Assembly (NCBI GenBank): GCA_026989455.1
Contig: JALSJH010000094.1
Coordinates: 1-54,215 of the forward strand
DNA length: 54,215 bases
Direction: 5' to 3'
From: Chromatiales bacterium
GTDB lineage: Bacteria > Pseudomonadota > Gammaproteobacteria > RBG-16-57-12
Shown one piece after another: positions 35,977 to 45,020 of the stretch. The position numbers were made by a program, and so were the translations under genes. The notes under the pieces are model-generated. The model had not been told where the DNA came from, made no database searches, and saw only the letters and a list, made by a program, of their open reading frames with translations. The stretch's first letter is position 1, and every line of letters begins with the position of its first letter.

Positions 35977-37327
35977 TCGAAAGCCTCCTCACCGCATCAG
36001 CAAACTGCTCGCCACGCGCTTCAAAGCCTTCAAACATATCGAAGCTGGCACAGGCGGGTGAGAGCAACACCTGCTCACCCGGCTCCACCAGTATCGATGC
36101 CATCTCCACCGCCTCGCGCATGGTTGCGGCGTGTTGGCACGGCACACTCCCCTGTAACAGTGAGGCAATCTTGCCCCCATCTTCACCCATGACGACCATC
36201 GCTTTTAACTTGTCGCTTACCGTTTTCAGCGGTGTAAAATCAGCACCCTTCCCCTGCCCACCGGCAATCAGAACCAGTTTGCCATCAAAACCGTTGATCG
36301 CCGCAAGTGTGGCTCCTACATTGGTTGCCTTGGAGTCGTTATACCAATCCACACCCTTGCGGTTTGCAATAAACTGGCAACGATGTGGCAACCCGGTGAA
36401 TTCACGCAGTGCACCCATCATTGCACTGCGCTCCAAGCCCAGCGCATCACCCATGGCCAGCGCCGCCAATGCATTCGCCAGGTTTGCCCGCCCCACCATG
36501 CGAACATCCGCCGCAGGCATTAGCCGTTGTTGGCCACAGCACAGCCACTGCTCACCCGCCCATTCACACAGTCCATACTCACCCTCACTGGGGCTGTTCA
36601 AAGTAAACCAACGCACCTTTTCACACCCAGTGGCCATTGCGACCACTCGCGGGTCATCACGATTAAGCACCTGATTTTTTGCGCCGTTGAAGATCGCCTG
36701 TTTGGCTCTGCTGTAACTGACCAGATCATCATAGCGATCCATATGATCTTCAGAAATATTCAATACTGTTGCCACCGCCGCATTAACTTCCGTGGCCGTT
36801 TCAAGCTGGAAACTAGAGAGCTCCAGTACATAAAGATCAGGCACCGGCTGCGCCAATAGCGCTAAGGCGGGTATGCCGATATTGCCACCGACCAAAACCC
36901 GCTTTCCGCTAGCAGCGGCCATCTCTGTCAGCAGCATGGTCACAGTACTTTTGCCATTTGAACCGGTAATCGCCGCGATCGGTGCCTGAGCAGAGGAGGC
37001 AAACAGCGCAATATCGCCGATTACCTCAACCCCTCGAGCCAGCGCCTTCTGGATTAAAGGCTCTTGCAGTGAGACCCCCGGACTGACAATCAGACGCTGC
37101 GCCGCATCAAAAGCCGCCGCATCAAAGCCACCCACAAACACCGGCACATCGGGCAATGTATCGTGTAGAACCGCCAAGCCGGGTGGCGAAATCCGGCTAT
37201 CGGTCACCGCCACCGACTCACCTTGTTGAGCTAAAAACTGCGCGCAGGAGAGACCGCTCTTACCTAACCCAACAATCAAGGTGGGTAACGACGGTTGCTC
37301 TCTCTCTACTGTTGATTCCACACGCAT
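35969..37327 (-). CDS. murD: UDP-N-acetylmuramoylalanine-D-glutamate ligase MurD
   Basis: 452 residues. MurD adds D-glutamate to the stem peptide. The start is followed by LIVGLGKSGLSCAQFL; the ATP loop is AITGSNGKSTVTML; the Mg region is LNISEDHMDRYD; the C-terminal lobe has WYNDSKATNVGAT and LSPACASFDMFEGFEARGE. Six bases after mraY. Confidence 0.97.
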   Translation of the reverse strand: MRVESTVEREQPSLPTLIVGLGKSGLSCAQFLAQQGESVAVTDSRISPPGLAVLHDTLPDVPVFVGGFDAAAFDAAQRLIVSPGVSLQEPLIQKALARGVEVIGDIALFASSAQAPIAAITGSNGKSTVTMLLTEMAAASGKRVLVGGNIGIPALALLAQPVPDLYVLELSSFQLETATEVNAAVATVLNISEDHMDRYDDLVSYSRAKQAIFNGAKNQVLNRDDPRVVAMATGCEKVRWFTLNSPSEGEYGLCEWAGEQWLCCGQQRLMPAADVRMVGRANLANALAALAMGDALGLERSAMMGALREFTGLPHRCQFIANRKGVDWYNDSKATNVGATLAAINGFDGKLVLIAGGQGKGADFTPLKTVSDKLKAMVVMGEDGGKIASLLQGSVPCQHAATMREAVEMASILVEPGEQVLLSPACASFDMFEGFEARGEQFADAVRRLSNG

Positions 37328-37333
37328 GCTCCG

Positions 37334-38416
37334 TTAACGAATCTTCAATGAAGCTAAACCGATCAAAACAAGAATGATGGTTATAATCCAAAAACGCACA
37401 ATGACCCTTGGTTCGGGCCACCCTTTCAATTCAAAGTGGTGGTGTAGGGGGGCCATACGAAACACCCGCCGCCCGGTGGTCTTATAACTGACCACCTGAA
37501 TAATCACCGAGAGTGTCTCGATAACAAACACCCCGCCCATGATGAAGAGCACCACCTCTTGTCGTAACACCACCGCCACCACACCCAGCGCAGCGCCCAG
37601 TGCCAGCGCGCCTACATCGCCCATAAAGACCATCGCCGGGTAGGTGTTGAACCACAAAAAACCCAACCCGGCCCCGACGATGGCGGCACAGAAAATAGCC
37701 ACTTCACCCGCACCCGGCAGATGGGCAATGGAGAGATAATTGGCAAACCCTACATGGCCAGTCACATAAGCAAACAGTGCCAGCGCACCGGCCACCATCA
37801 CGGTAGGCAGAATCGCCAATCCATCCAGCCCATCCGTCAAGTTGACGGCATTACTCGAGCCGACGATCACGAAATAGCTCAGCACAATAAACATCGCGCC
37901 CAGGTTGATCACCACATCTTTGAAAAACGGCATATAAAATGCCGTCTCCGCAGGAATCACCGCCGTAAAATAGAGCGCTGAGGCACTCACCAAAGCAGCA
38001 ACAGATTGCCAAAAATATTTGTAGCGTCCGCTCAGGCCTCGTGGATCTTTCTTAACCAGCTTTTTCCAGTCATCCACCCAGCCAATGGCTCCAAACGCCA
38101 GGGTGGTCAGCAAGACCACCCAAACGTAGCGATTACTCAAGTCGGCCCACAGCAGTGTGCTGATGGCGATCGATACCAGAATCAACGCGCCGCCCATGGT
38201 GGGCGTTCCCTCTTTCACTAGGTGCGTTTCGGGACCATCATCACGAATCGGCTGCCCCATCTGGTACTCATTCAACTTACGAATCATTGTTGGGCCAACC
38301 ACGAGGCTGATCACCAACGCAGTAAGCACCCCCAAAATGATACGCAGCGTCAAGTATTGAAAAAGATTAAAACCGCTATGAAACTGAGTCAGATATTCGG
38401 CTAGCCAGAGCAGCAT
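37334..38416 (-). CDS. mraY: Phospho-N-acetylmuramoyl-pentapeptide transferase MraY
   Basis: 360 residues, ten membrane segments. MraY forms lipid I on undecaprenyl phosphate. The three acid-rich cytoplasmic signatures are [12 protein letters not shown], the aspartates in [20 protein letters not shown], and [15 protein letters not shown]; the late [14 protein letters not shown] loop binds UDP. Its start shares a base with the murF stop. Confidence 0.97.
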   Translation of the reverse strand: MLLWLAEYLTQFHSGFNLFQYLTLRIILGVLTALVISLVVGPTMIRKLNEYQMGQPIRDDGPETHLVKEGTPTMGGALILVSIAISTLLWADLSNRYVWVVLLTTLAFGAIGWVDDWKKLVKKDPRGLSGRYKYFWQSVAALVSASALYFTAVIPAETAFYMPFFKDVVINLGAMFIVLSYFVIVGSSNAVNLTDGLDGLAILPTVMVAGALALFAYVTGHVGFANYLSIAHLPGAGEVAIFCAAIVGAGLGFLWFNTYPAMVFMGDVGALALGAALGVVAVVLRQEVVLFIMGGVFVIETLSVIIQVVSYKTTGRRVFRMAPLHHHFELKGWPEPRVIVRFWIITIILVLIGLASLKIR

Positions 38417-39762
38417 CAGACTTCCCCTTCGCCCAGCAGGGCCTCAACAACGCGCTCCATCGCCATTGAACGGGATCCTTTAACCAATAATGTATTTCCC
38501 ACTGCTTGCTCTTTTTTCAGTGCGGCAATCAACTCATGTTGATCAAGGAAATGATACGCCTCACCACCGAAAGCCTCAGCTGCACGCTGTGACTGCTCAC
38601 CCAGCGCGTAGAGCACTTCAATCCCTGCACTGGCAGCCAGCTCGCCAACCTTGCGGTGATCTTTTTCAGCCGACTCACCCAGTTCGGCCATATCCGCCAT
38701 CACTAATATACGTTTTCCTGAGCACCCCTTAAGAACCTCAATCGCGGCACTGTATGAGTTAAGATTAGCGTTGTAGCTGTCATCAATCACTGCAGCACCA
38801 CTTGCCGTATTGTAGTGTTTTAGCCGCCCTTTAACGGGGCTCACCGCTTCAATGCCCAGCTTGATCTTTTCGGCATCAATGCCCAGCGCAAATGCAGCCG
38901 CAGTAGCGGCCAGTGCATTACGAACATTATGCTCACCCCGCAGTGCCAAATGGCAATCAAAGTGCCCGTTTGGAGTCTTAATCACCAGCTGGCTACCCTG
39001 GGCATTTGCACACCAAGTTGCTTGAATATCTGCACGGTTATCGAGTGCAAAGCTTACTTTTTTTCTACCCTCGCAGAGGCCAGCCCAGTACTCTGCATAT
39101 TGATCATCACGATTTATAATGGCCACACCATCATCGGCAAGGCCGCTATATATTTCGCCCTTTGCAGTCGCCACCCCCTGCTCACTACCAAAGCCTTCAA
39201 GGTGGGCACGACCGGCATTGTTAACCACCGCCACATCAGGCCTAGTCAGTTGCGTCAAATAGGCGATTTCACCCCCATGATTCGCACCCATTTCAACCAC
39301 TGCGAATTGATGCGTTCGCTGTAGGCTAAGCAGCGTCAGTGGCACACCATAATCATTATTCAAATTACCCTTAGTTGCGAATACCGGCCCCGCTTGAGTA
39401 AGAATCGAGGCGAGTATCTCTTTCACGGTGGTCTTGCCATTGCTACCAGTAATACCAACCACGGTCAGAGCCAGCTCGGCGCGCCATTGACGGGCTAACT
39501 CACCCAGTGCTAGGCGACAATCACTCACCACCAGTTGTGGCAGATCTGTTGTTTGCACAGACTCCACCATCACACAGCAGGCACCCTGTTGCTCGGCCTG
39601 TGCTATAAAATGGTGGCCATCAAACTGCTCACCACGGATCGCCACATATAACGAACCCTCAGCTAAGGTGCGGGTATCAATGCTGACCGCATCAAAAGCG
39701 ACACCTTCACCACGGCACTCGCCTTTGGTGAATATTGCCGCTTGCTGGAGTGTCATCATCAC
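38416..39762 (-). CDS. murF: UDP-N-acetylmuramoyl-tripeptide-D-alanyl-D-alanine ligase MurF
   Basis: 448 residues. MurF adds D-Ala-D-Ala to complete the pentapeptide precursor. Landmarks are [20 protein letters not shown] (ATP loop), [16 protein letters not shown] and [18 protein letters not shown]. The ATG overlaps the murE stop by 4 bp. Confidence 0.96.
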   Translation of the reverse strand: MMMTLQQAAIFTKGECRGEGVAFDAVSIDTRTLAEGSLYVAIRGEQFDGHHFIAQAEQQGACCVMVESVQTTDLPQLVVSDCRLALGELARQWRAELALTVVGITGSNGKTTVKEILASILTQAGPVFATKGNLNNDYGVPLTLLSLQRTHQFAVVEMGANHGGEIAYLTQLTRPDVAVVNNAGRAHLEGFGSEQGVATAKGEIYSGLADDGVAIINRDDQYAEYWAGLCEGRKKVSFALDNRADIQATWCANAQGSQLVIKTPNGHFDCHLALRGEHNVRNALAATAAAFALGIDAEKIKLGIEAVSPVKGRLKHYNTASGAAVIDDSYNANLNSYSAAIEVLKGCSGKRILVMADMAELGESAEKDHRKVGELAASAGIEVLYALGEQSQRAAEAFGGEAYHFLDQHELIAALKKEQAVGNTLLVKGSRSMAMERVVEALLGEGEV

Positions 39763-41270
39763 GCCTGCCCCTGCCGTGCTGCCAACTGCTCTATCACCTG
39801 CTGGCCATCACTAAACGCCACTGTTTCACCCGCTACAATCTGGTAGTCTTCATGCCCTTTTCCCGCAATCAAAATCACATCGTCTGCTGAAACGCTGTCG
39901 ATGGCATAGCTAATCGCCTCTGCTCGGTCGGCAACCACCTTAATCCGCTCTTTCTGTTGAATGCCGCCCAGAATATCGACAATAATCCGCGCCGCATCTT
40001 CATCACGCGGATTATCATTTGTGAGAATAACTTGGTCGGCGTGGCACTCTGCAATGGCTCCCATCAGCGGTCGCTTACCGCTATCCCGATCACCACCACA
40101 ACCAAACAGACACCACAACTTTCCATCACAGTGTTCGCGAAGCGCTTCCAATGCCTGCTCCAAAGCATCTGGCGTGTGGGCATAATCCACCACCACCAGC
40201 GGCAAACCGGGGTGGGTAAAACACTCCATCCGACCGGGTACCGCAACACACTTTCCTATACGCGCAGCAATTAGGTTACGCGGCAGCCCAAGCCACAGCA
40301 AAACCCCATAAATTGCCAACAGATTAGCCGCATTAAAACGCCCCAGCAGTGCCGATTTAATCGTGACACTGCCGCCCGGATCACGTACCGACATCTGCAA
40401 TCCATTTCGCGTTAGCTTTAGTTCACTGCCTGAAATTAGTGGATTTTCAGGCAGCCCACTGGTTAACTCTAGGCTGTAGGCACTTAGGCCAATGTACCCT
40501 GTCAAATCACGCAGTAGCGCACGCCCGAAGGCATCATCGGTATTGATGACCGCGTATTTCAGCCCAGGCATTACAAACAGCCGCTGCTTTGCTCTGCCAT
40601 AACGCTGCATATCACCATGATAGTCGAGATGATCACGACTCAAATTAGTAAAGAGTGCAATATCAAAAACAACACCCTCAACCCGCCCCTGATCTAGGCC
40701 ATGGGATGAGACCTCCATCACCACATGTGTTGCACCCGCATCACGCAGATCAGCTAATATTCTATGTATTTCAATGGCATTGGGGGTGGTGTACCCACCC
40801 TGAGCCAGCTGTCCATATAAGCCATAGCCAAGCGTGCCTATCACCCCGCAAGGGTGTTTATTGCTCAACACCTGAGCCAACAACTGGGTACAGGTGGTCT
40901 TACCATTGGTGCCGGTCACGCCGACGAGGGTCATGGCGCGTGATGGATGGTCGTAAAAGCTGGAGGCAATCCACCCCAGCTGGTGGCTCAAATCGTCAAT
41001 AACAATGACCGGCACCGCATAACTCGACAGCTCACTCAGCGCATCCGATTGCTCACACAGCACCGCCACCGCACCGGCGGCAATCGCCTCGGGAATAAAC
41101 TCGGCTCCGTGGTGACGAATGCCTGACAACGCCACAAAAATCACACCTTCGGATACCTCTTTACTGTTTGAGGTGATCCCGGAGACTTCGCAATCCTGCT
41201 GTTGAGGCAGGTTCACAATGCCATTCAGAATGAGACTCAATCGAGGCCTTTTTTGCGTTTTTGACTTCAT
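39759..41270 (-). CDS. murE: UDP-N-acetylmuramoyl-tripeptide synthetase MurE (meso-DAP type)
   Basis: 503 residues from the ATG at 41270. MurE adds the third residue of the stem. The ATP loop is GVTGTNGKTTCTQLLA. The specificity motif DNPR occurs in LTNDNPRDEDA, which marks the meso-diaminopimelate enzyme; lysine-adding MurE has a different residue pattern. It starts 4 bp after the ftsI stop. A longer frame begins at a TTG well inside ftsI and is unlikely to be used. Confidence 0.96.
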   Translation of the reverse strand: MKSKTQKRPRLSLILNGIVNLPQQQDCEVSGITSNSKEVSEGVIFVALSGIRHHGAEFIPEAIAAGAVAVLCEQSDALSELSSYAVPVIVIDDLSHQLGWIASSFYDHPSRAMTLVGVTGTNGKTTCTQLLAQVLSNKHPCGVIGTLGYGLYGQLAQGGYTTPNAIEIHRILADLRDAGATHVVMEVSSHGLDQGRVEGVVFDIALFTNLSRDHLDYHGDMQRYGRAKQRLFVMPGLKYAVINTDDAFGRALLRDLTGYIGLSAYSLELTSGLPENPLISGSELKLTRNGLQMSVRDPGGSVTIKSALLGRFNAANLLAIYGVLLWLGLPRNLIAARIGKCVAVPGRMECFTHPGLPLVVVDYAHTPDALEQALEALREHCDGKLWCLFGCGGDRDSGKRPLMGAIAECHADQVILTNDNPRDEDAARIIVDILGGIQQKERIKVVADRAEAISYAIDSVSADDVILIAGKGHEDYQIVAGETVAFSDGQQVIEQLAARQGQA

Positions 41271-41274
41271 AGAA

Positions 41275-42981
41275 TCAGTGCACCCCCTGTGCTGCCTGAT
41301 GAAGACTCTCAACCGATATATTATCAGGCGCTATGTTCAGCAAACGCAGTGCACCTGCCATCACGGCACTAAAAACCGGTGCTGCCACCGCGCCGCCGTA
41401 ATACTCATCACCCTGTGGCTCATCAACCACGACCACCATCACTAACCGTGGGTCACTTGCAGGGGCCAAACCAGCGTAGAGCGCTACATAGCGATCTTCC
41501 ATGTAACCCGCTGCGCCCACCTTTCTAACGGTGCCCGTTTTAGCGGCAACCCGATAACCAGCAACCGCCCCTTTTTGGCCGGTACCGCCCACCTCTACCA
41601 CGCGCTCCATCATGGTTCGAACTTGATGTGCTACATCCGCAGAGAAAGCAGCTTGATGCGCCCGGCCAGGAAGGCTCTCTTGGTGCACAAAACGAGCAGG
41701 CACCAACACGCCATTATTGGCTAATGCGGTGTAAGACTGTGCAATTTGCAACGGTGATGCGGAGAGGCCATAACCATATGAGAGCGTCACCCGTCGCGCT
41801 TCATTCCAGTCAGTATAGTGAGGCAACTGACCCGCACGCTCACCCGGAAAACCCGTGCCGGGCAGTTCACCAAAACCCACATCTGATAGCACCTGCCACA
41901 GTGCCTCTGGTTCGGTCGCCTGCGCCAGCTTTGCGGCACCCACGTTGCTGGATTTCTGAATCAGTTTAGTCAGGTCGACCACGCCATAGTTACGAAAATC
42001 CTTCACCGTGTGTGTCCCCACCCGCAGATAACCAGGCCGGGTATCAATCATGATATCTTTGTTCACTGCGCCCGACTCAAGGGCGGCGGCCACGGTGAAG
42101 GGTTTGAGTATTGACCCAGGCTCTAGCAGATCAGTCACTGCCCGATTGCGATAGAGGTTGCCCCGTAATTCAGCGCGGTTATTTGGATTAAATGCCGGCT
42201 GATTCACCAGCGCCAACACCTCACCTGTTTTGGCATCCATTAGCACCGCGGAGCCCGCCAAGGCATCATGGTGCTGGATAGCCGCCTTCAACTCACGATA
42301 GGCGAGATACTGCAAACGTTTATCAATGGTCAAGGTCAAGTTTTCACCCGGTAGCGGCTGGCGAATACTTTTCACATCCTCAACAATCCGCCCATGCAGA
42401 TCACGAATAATCTGTTTTTCGCCGTGCTCTCCACGCAGCCACTCATCGTAGACCAGCTCCATTCCCTCTTGCCCCTGGTCATCGACATTGGTAAAACCGA
42501 CCAGATGTGCCGAGACCTCACCCGTTGGGTAGTAGCGCTTATATTCGCGCTGAAGATGCACACCTGTGATATTCAATGCCATAACACGCCTACCAAGGTC
42601 AGGATCAATCTGACGGCGAAGATATACAAAACCACGCCCCATACGCCCCTTTAGGGCCTTCTCCACATCAACCTGCAACAGCTGCCCCAGCGCCTGCCAT
42701 TCAGCACCGCTCCGGCTCAGTTTTTTAGGGTTAATCCATACCGAATCGACAGGTGTACTGATGGCCAGTGGCTCGCCATTGCGATCAACAATCATCCCGC
42801 GTGTCGCGCCAATCTCGATATTTCGCAGGTATCGGGCATCACCCTCACCCTGCAGAAAGTCACCCTCAACCACATGCAGGTAAGCCCCGCGAATAAGCAG
42901 TAAGACCATCACAGAACCAAGCAATAACAGGGCAAATCCTTGCCTAAGGGGATAGCTATTTTGATGCGCCTGGTCTGTCAC
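41275..42981 (-). CDS. ftsI: Septal transpeptidase FtsI (PBP3)
   Basis: 568 residues. FtsI cross-links septal peptidoglycan. An N-terminal membrane helix (FALLLLGSVMVLLLIRGAYL, about 16-35) anchors the pedestal domain (IEIGATRGMIVDRNGEPLA). The transpeptidase motifs are LLEPGSILKPF (SxxK), KSSNVG (SxN) and AAKTGTVRK (KTG). The ATG overlaps the ftsL stop by 4 bp. Confidence 0.97.
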   Translation of the reverse strand: MTDQAHQNSYPLRQGFALLLLGSVMVLLLIRGAYLHVVEGDFLQGEGDARYLRNIEIGATRGMIVDRNGEPLAISTPVDSVWINPKKLSRSGAEWQALGQLLQVDVEKALKGRMGRGFVYLRRQIDPDLGRRVMALNITGVHLQREYKRYYPTGEVSAHLVGFTNVDDQGQEGMELVYDEWLRGEHGEKQIIRDLHGRIVEDVKSIRQPLPGENLTLTIDKRLQYLAYRELKAAIQHHDALAGSAVLMDAKTGEVLALVNQPAFNPNNRAELRGNLYRNRAVTDLLEPGSILKPFTVAAALESGAVNKDIMIDTRPGYLRVGTHTVKDFRNYGVVDLTKLIQKSSNVGAAKLAQATEPEALWQVLSDVGFGELPGTGFPGERAGQLPHYTDWNEARRVTLSYGYGLSASPLQIAQSYTALANNGVLVPARFVHQESLPGRAHQAAFSADVAHQVRTMMERVVEVGGTGQKGAVAGYRVAAKTGTVRKVGAAGYMEDRYVALYAGLAPASDPRLVMVVVVDEPQGDEYYGGAVAAPVFSAVMAGALRLLNIAPDNISVESLHQAAQGVH

Positions 42982-43244
42982 GGCCTTACTATTACAACCT
43001 CGTTGTCATCGGGAAGCGCCATATTTAGGCGCTTAGCCGCTGTATTCTCAATACGCCAAGGTGTGGCCAGTGTGCCCTGCTCAAGCTGCAACCGCCCCCA
43101 CTCAATATCCAATTTATCCTGATCTTTACGCTGCTGCTCCAGCGCTACAAACAGCTTGCGACTCTGGTGCTGGGTATAGACCACACCTATTGCGCTCGAC
43201 AACACCGCTATTAGCAGTAAAAAAACCACGATACGAATCACCAT
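42978..43244 (-). CDS. ftsL: Cell division protein FtsL
   Basis: 88 residues. FtsL is a short bitopic protein that joins FtsB and FtsQ and helps activate FtsWI. A membrane helix (VVFLLLIAVLSSAIGVVYT) is followed by a leucine-zipper-like coil (RKLFVALEQQRKDQDKLDIE, WGRLQLEQGTL) and IENTAAKRLNM. Position between rsmH and ftsI supports the call; sequence alone is weakly conserved. Confidence 0.92.
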   Translation of the reverse strand: MVIRIVVFLLLIAVLSSAIGVVYTQHQSRKLFVALEQQRKDQDKLDIEWGRLQLEQGTLATPWRIENTAAKRLNMALPDDNEVVIVRP

Positions 43245-44173
43245 TACTGTTTCTCAGCACACCGCATAATGGCACTACGCGAGCGTACATTTTCCGCAAT
43301 CTCTTGTTTACTTGCCCGCACCGCCTTACCAATCGCTCGTAGTGGTGGTTTACGCATCTGATCCTCCCGCACCGGCAGACCACGCGGGTAAACATCAGCC
43401 GTCGAATGGGTTCGAATAAACTGCTTGACGATGCGATCCTCCAGAGAGTGAAAGCTGATCACACTCAAACGACCACCCACCGCCAACACTTCAAATATAT
43501 CTTCCAGACAATCCTTCAGATCATCCAACTCACGGTTAATGTGAATGCGAATTCCTTGAAAACTCCGTGTGGCTGCATCAATTCGATGTTCACGGGTCGG
43601 GCTAGCCGTGCGAATAATATTCGCCAGCTGCTCTGTAGTCTCAATCGGTGCCTCATCTCGCGCGGCCACAATCGCACCGGCAATTTTCCAAGCAAAGCGC
43701 TCCTCGCCATACTCGCGAATAACATCCGCCAGTGGCTGGCGCTCCACATCAGCAATCCACTCGGCTGCACTCATACCGGTCGAGGCCATACGCATATCTA
43801 GAGGACCATCCATGCGAAAACTAAAACCACGCCCGGCATCATCAATTTGTGGTGATGAAACCCCTAAATCGAGAAAAATTCCATTCACTCGACCCGCCAC
43901 TCCCCTCTCAGCAGCCCATTCACCCATAGAGGCAAAGCTCCCCTTCACCATGGTAAAGCGCGGGTCACCGCCAAAACGTGCCTCAGCCGCTGCAACCGCC
44001 TGGTCATCCTTATCGAAGCCAATCAAACGCCCCTCACTCCCCAGCGCCTTCAGAATTTCAGCCGAGTGTCCGCCTCGACCAAAAGTACCATCGATATAGA
44101 TTCCATCAGGCTGAATATTGAGTGATTCAACTGCCTCGTGGAGCAAAACTGGATAGTGCACATGCTCAGCCAT
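43244..44173 (-). CDS. rsmH: 16S rRNA (cytosine-1402-N4)-methyltransferase RsmH (MraW)
   Basis: 309 residues. RsmH methylates C1402 of 16S rRNA with SAM. Signatures are HYPVLLHEAVESL at the start, YIDGTFGRGGHSAEIL (SAM motif I), FLDLGVSSPQID and SFHSLEDRIVKQF. The ATG at 44173 shares one base with the mraZ stop (TAATG); a longer frame starting seven codons earlier lies inside mraZ. Confidence 0.96.
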   Translation of the reverse strand: MAEHVHYPVLLHEAVESLNIQPDGIYIDGTFGRGGHSAEILKALGSEGRLIGFDKDDQAVAAAEARFGGDPRFTMVKGSFASMGEWAAERGVAGRVNGIFLDLGVSSPQIDDAGRGFSFRMDGPLDMRMASTGMSAAEWIADVERQPLADVIREYGEERFAWKIAGAIVAARDEAPIETTEQLANIIRTASPTREHRIDAATRSFQGIRIHINRELDDLKDCLEDIFEVLAVGGRLSVISFHSLEDRIVKQFIRTHSTADVYPRGLPVREDQMRKPPLRAIGKAVRASKQEIAENVRSRSAIMRCAEKQ

Positions 44174-44625
44174 TAGAGTGATAGACCACCCCAACTCGCC
44201 AAGTTAATATTCTCTTCATCATCCTCTTCCAAATAGGATGCACAGAGTGCGTTCCAGCGCCCCTCATCCCAAATTTCAAACTTATTGCCCTGGCCGATCA
44301 TCACGATTTTCTTCTCAATTGCCGCAAACTCCCGTAACACGGATGGCAGTAAAATACGACCACTGCCATCCATCTCACAATCCGTTGCATGCCCCATAAT
44401 TAAACGCTGTAAACGACGCGCTTTAGGATCGAAAGTTGGCAGATCAAGCAGCTTGCGCTCAACACGCTCCCACTCGGGCAGCGGATACAACAACAGGTGG
44501 CGCTCACGATCCACTGTGACCACCAACTGCCTCTCACAAGACTCCTGGAGCTGCTCCCGATAACGGGAGGGCATCGCCATACGCCCCTTAGCATCCAGAT
44601 TAATTGTGTTAACGCCTCGTAACAA
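44173..44625 (-). CDS. mraZ: Transcriptional regulator MraZ
   Basis: 150 residues (E. coli 152). MraZ is a ring-forming protein that binds its own promoter and represses the dcw cluster. Two AbrB-like repeats are seen: INLDAKGRMAMPSRYRE and CEMDGSGRILLPSVLRE, each with the DxxGR pattern. I choose the TTG at 44625, giving MLRGVNTINLDAKGR, which aligns with the family start (MFRG-x-NSINLD), and has GGGGG four bases upstream. A GTG 13 codons earlier would place the MraZ boxes within the coding region. Confidence 0.93.
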   Translation of the reverse strand: MLRGVNTINLDAKGRMAMPSRYREQLQESCERQLVVTVDRERHLLLYPLPEWERVERKLLDLPTFDPKARRLQRLIMGHATDCEMDGSGRILLPSVLREFAAIEKKIVMIGQGNKFEIWDEGRWNALCASYLEEDDEENINLASWGGLSL

Positions 44626-44639
44626 AACACCCCCAAAAA

Positions 44640-44663
44640 ACCACTTTACACCACATTTACCCA
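44640..44663 (-). promoter_or_regulatory. MraZ boxes: three TGG(G/T) repeats with 10-bp period
   Basis: On the minus strand TGGG (44663-44660), TGGT (44653-44650) and TGGT (44643-44640) follow one another at exactly 10-bp steps, just upstream of the mraZ start. The known MraZ operator is a set of TGGGN units separated by 5 bp, that is, the same period. This supports autoregulation of the cluster. Confidence 0.7.
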
Positions 44664-44672
44664 CTTCCTGAC

Positions 44673-44702
44673 ACTATAGAACCCATAAGGAGTCCAAGTC
44701 AA
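44673..44702 (-). promoter_or_regulatory. Sigma-70 promoter of the dcw cluster
   Basis: TTGACT (44702-44697) and TATAGT (44678-44673) are separated by 18 bp, each one base from consensus. The start of transcription would be close to 44,665, directly followed by the MraZ boxes. Confidence 0.75.
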
Positions 44703-45020
44703 GGTAAAGTCCGGGGGTTTTTCTTATAAGACAATAACATAGAGGTTGTTTTTAGAAGGGAGTTGCGCAGATAATTACAGCTAAAAATCAGCCTGATAAC
44801 CGCGCAACTTAAAGTAAAACATTAAGGGGCACCCACTAAACCAGCAAAAATAAAAATCAGTGGGAGAAGAGATAGAAGTGGGTGCTTTTCACGGGAGATC
44901 ATTTTCGTTCCGGCAAGGCAAAAATAATCGCAACTATTCAGCGTGTTTACGCCTGTCTGTTTCTATCTGCGGATTAGGGTTGTACAATGGACGAATAACA
45001 ACAAAAACTCCTGGTCATTA
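44703..45020. other. Intergenic region between mraZ promoter and algC
   Basis: No gene. It holds an inverted pair gttgcgc / gcgcaac (44,763-44,815), another gcacccact / agtgggtgc (44,829-44,885), and, at 44,932-44,981, half copies of elements B and C joined end to end just before algC. I do not see a clear algC promoter outside this repeat junction. Confidence 0.5.
44932..44981. repeat. Joined half copies of palindromic elements B and C
   Basis: aactattcagcgtgttta (44,932-44,949) is the outer end of element B; tttctatctgcggattaggg (from about 44,959) is the outer end of element C. The junction is 39 bp from the algC start codon, so it forms part of the algC leader. Confidence 0.55.

Noticed and set aside
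36120-36674. 184-codon plus-strand frame
   Set aside because: Antisense to murD with no family resemblance.
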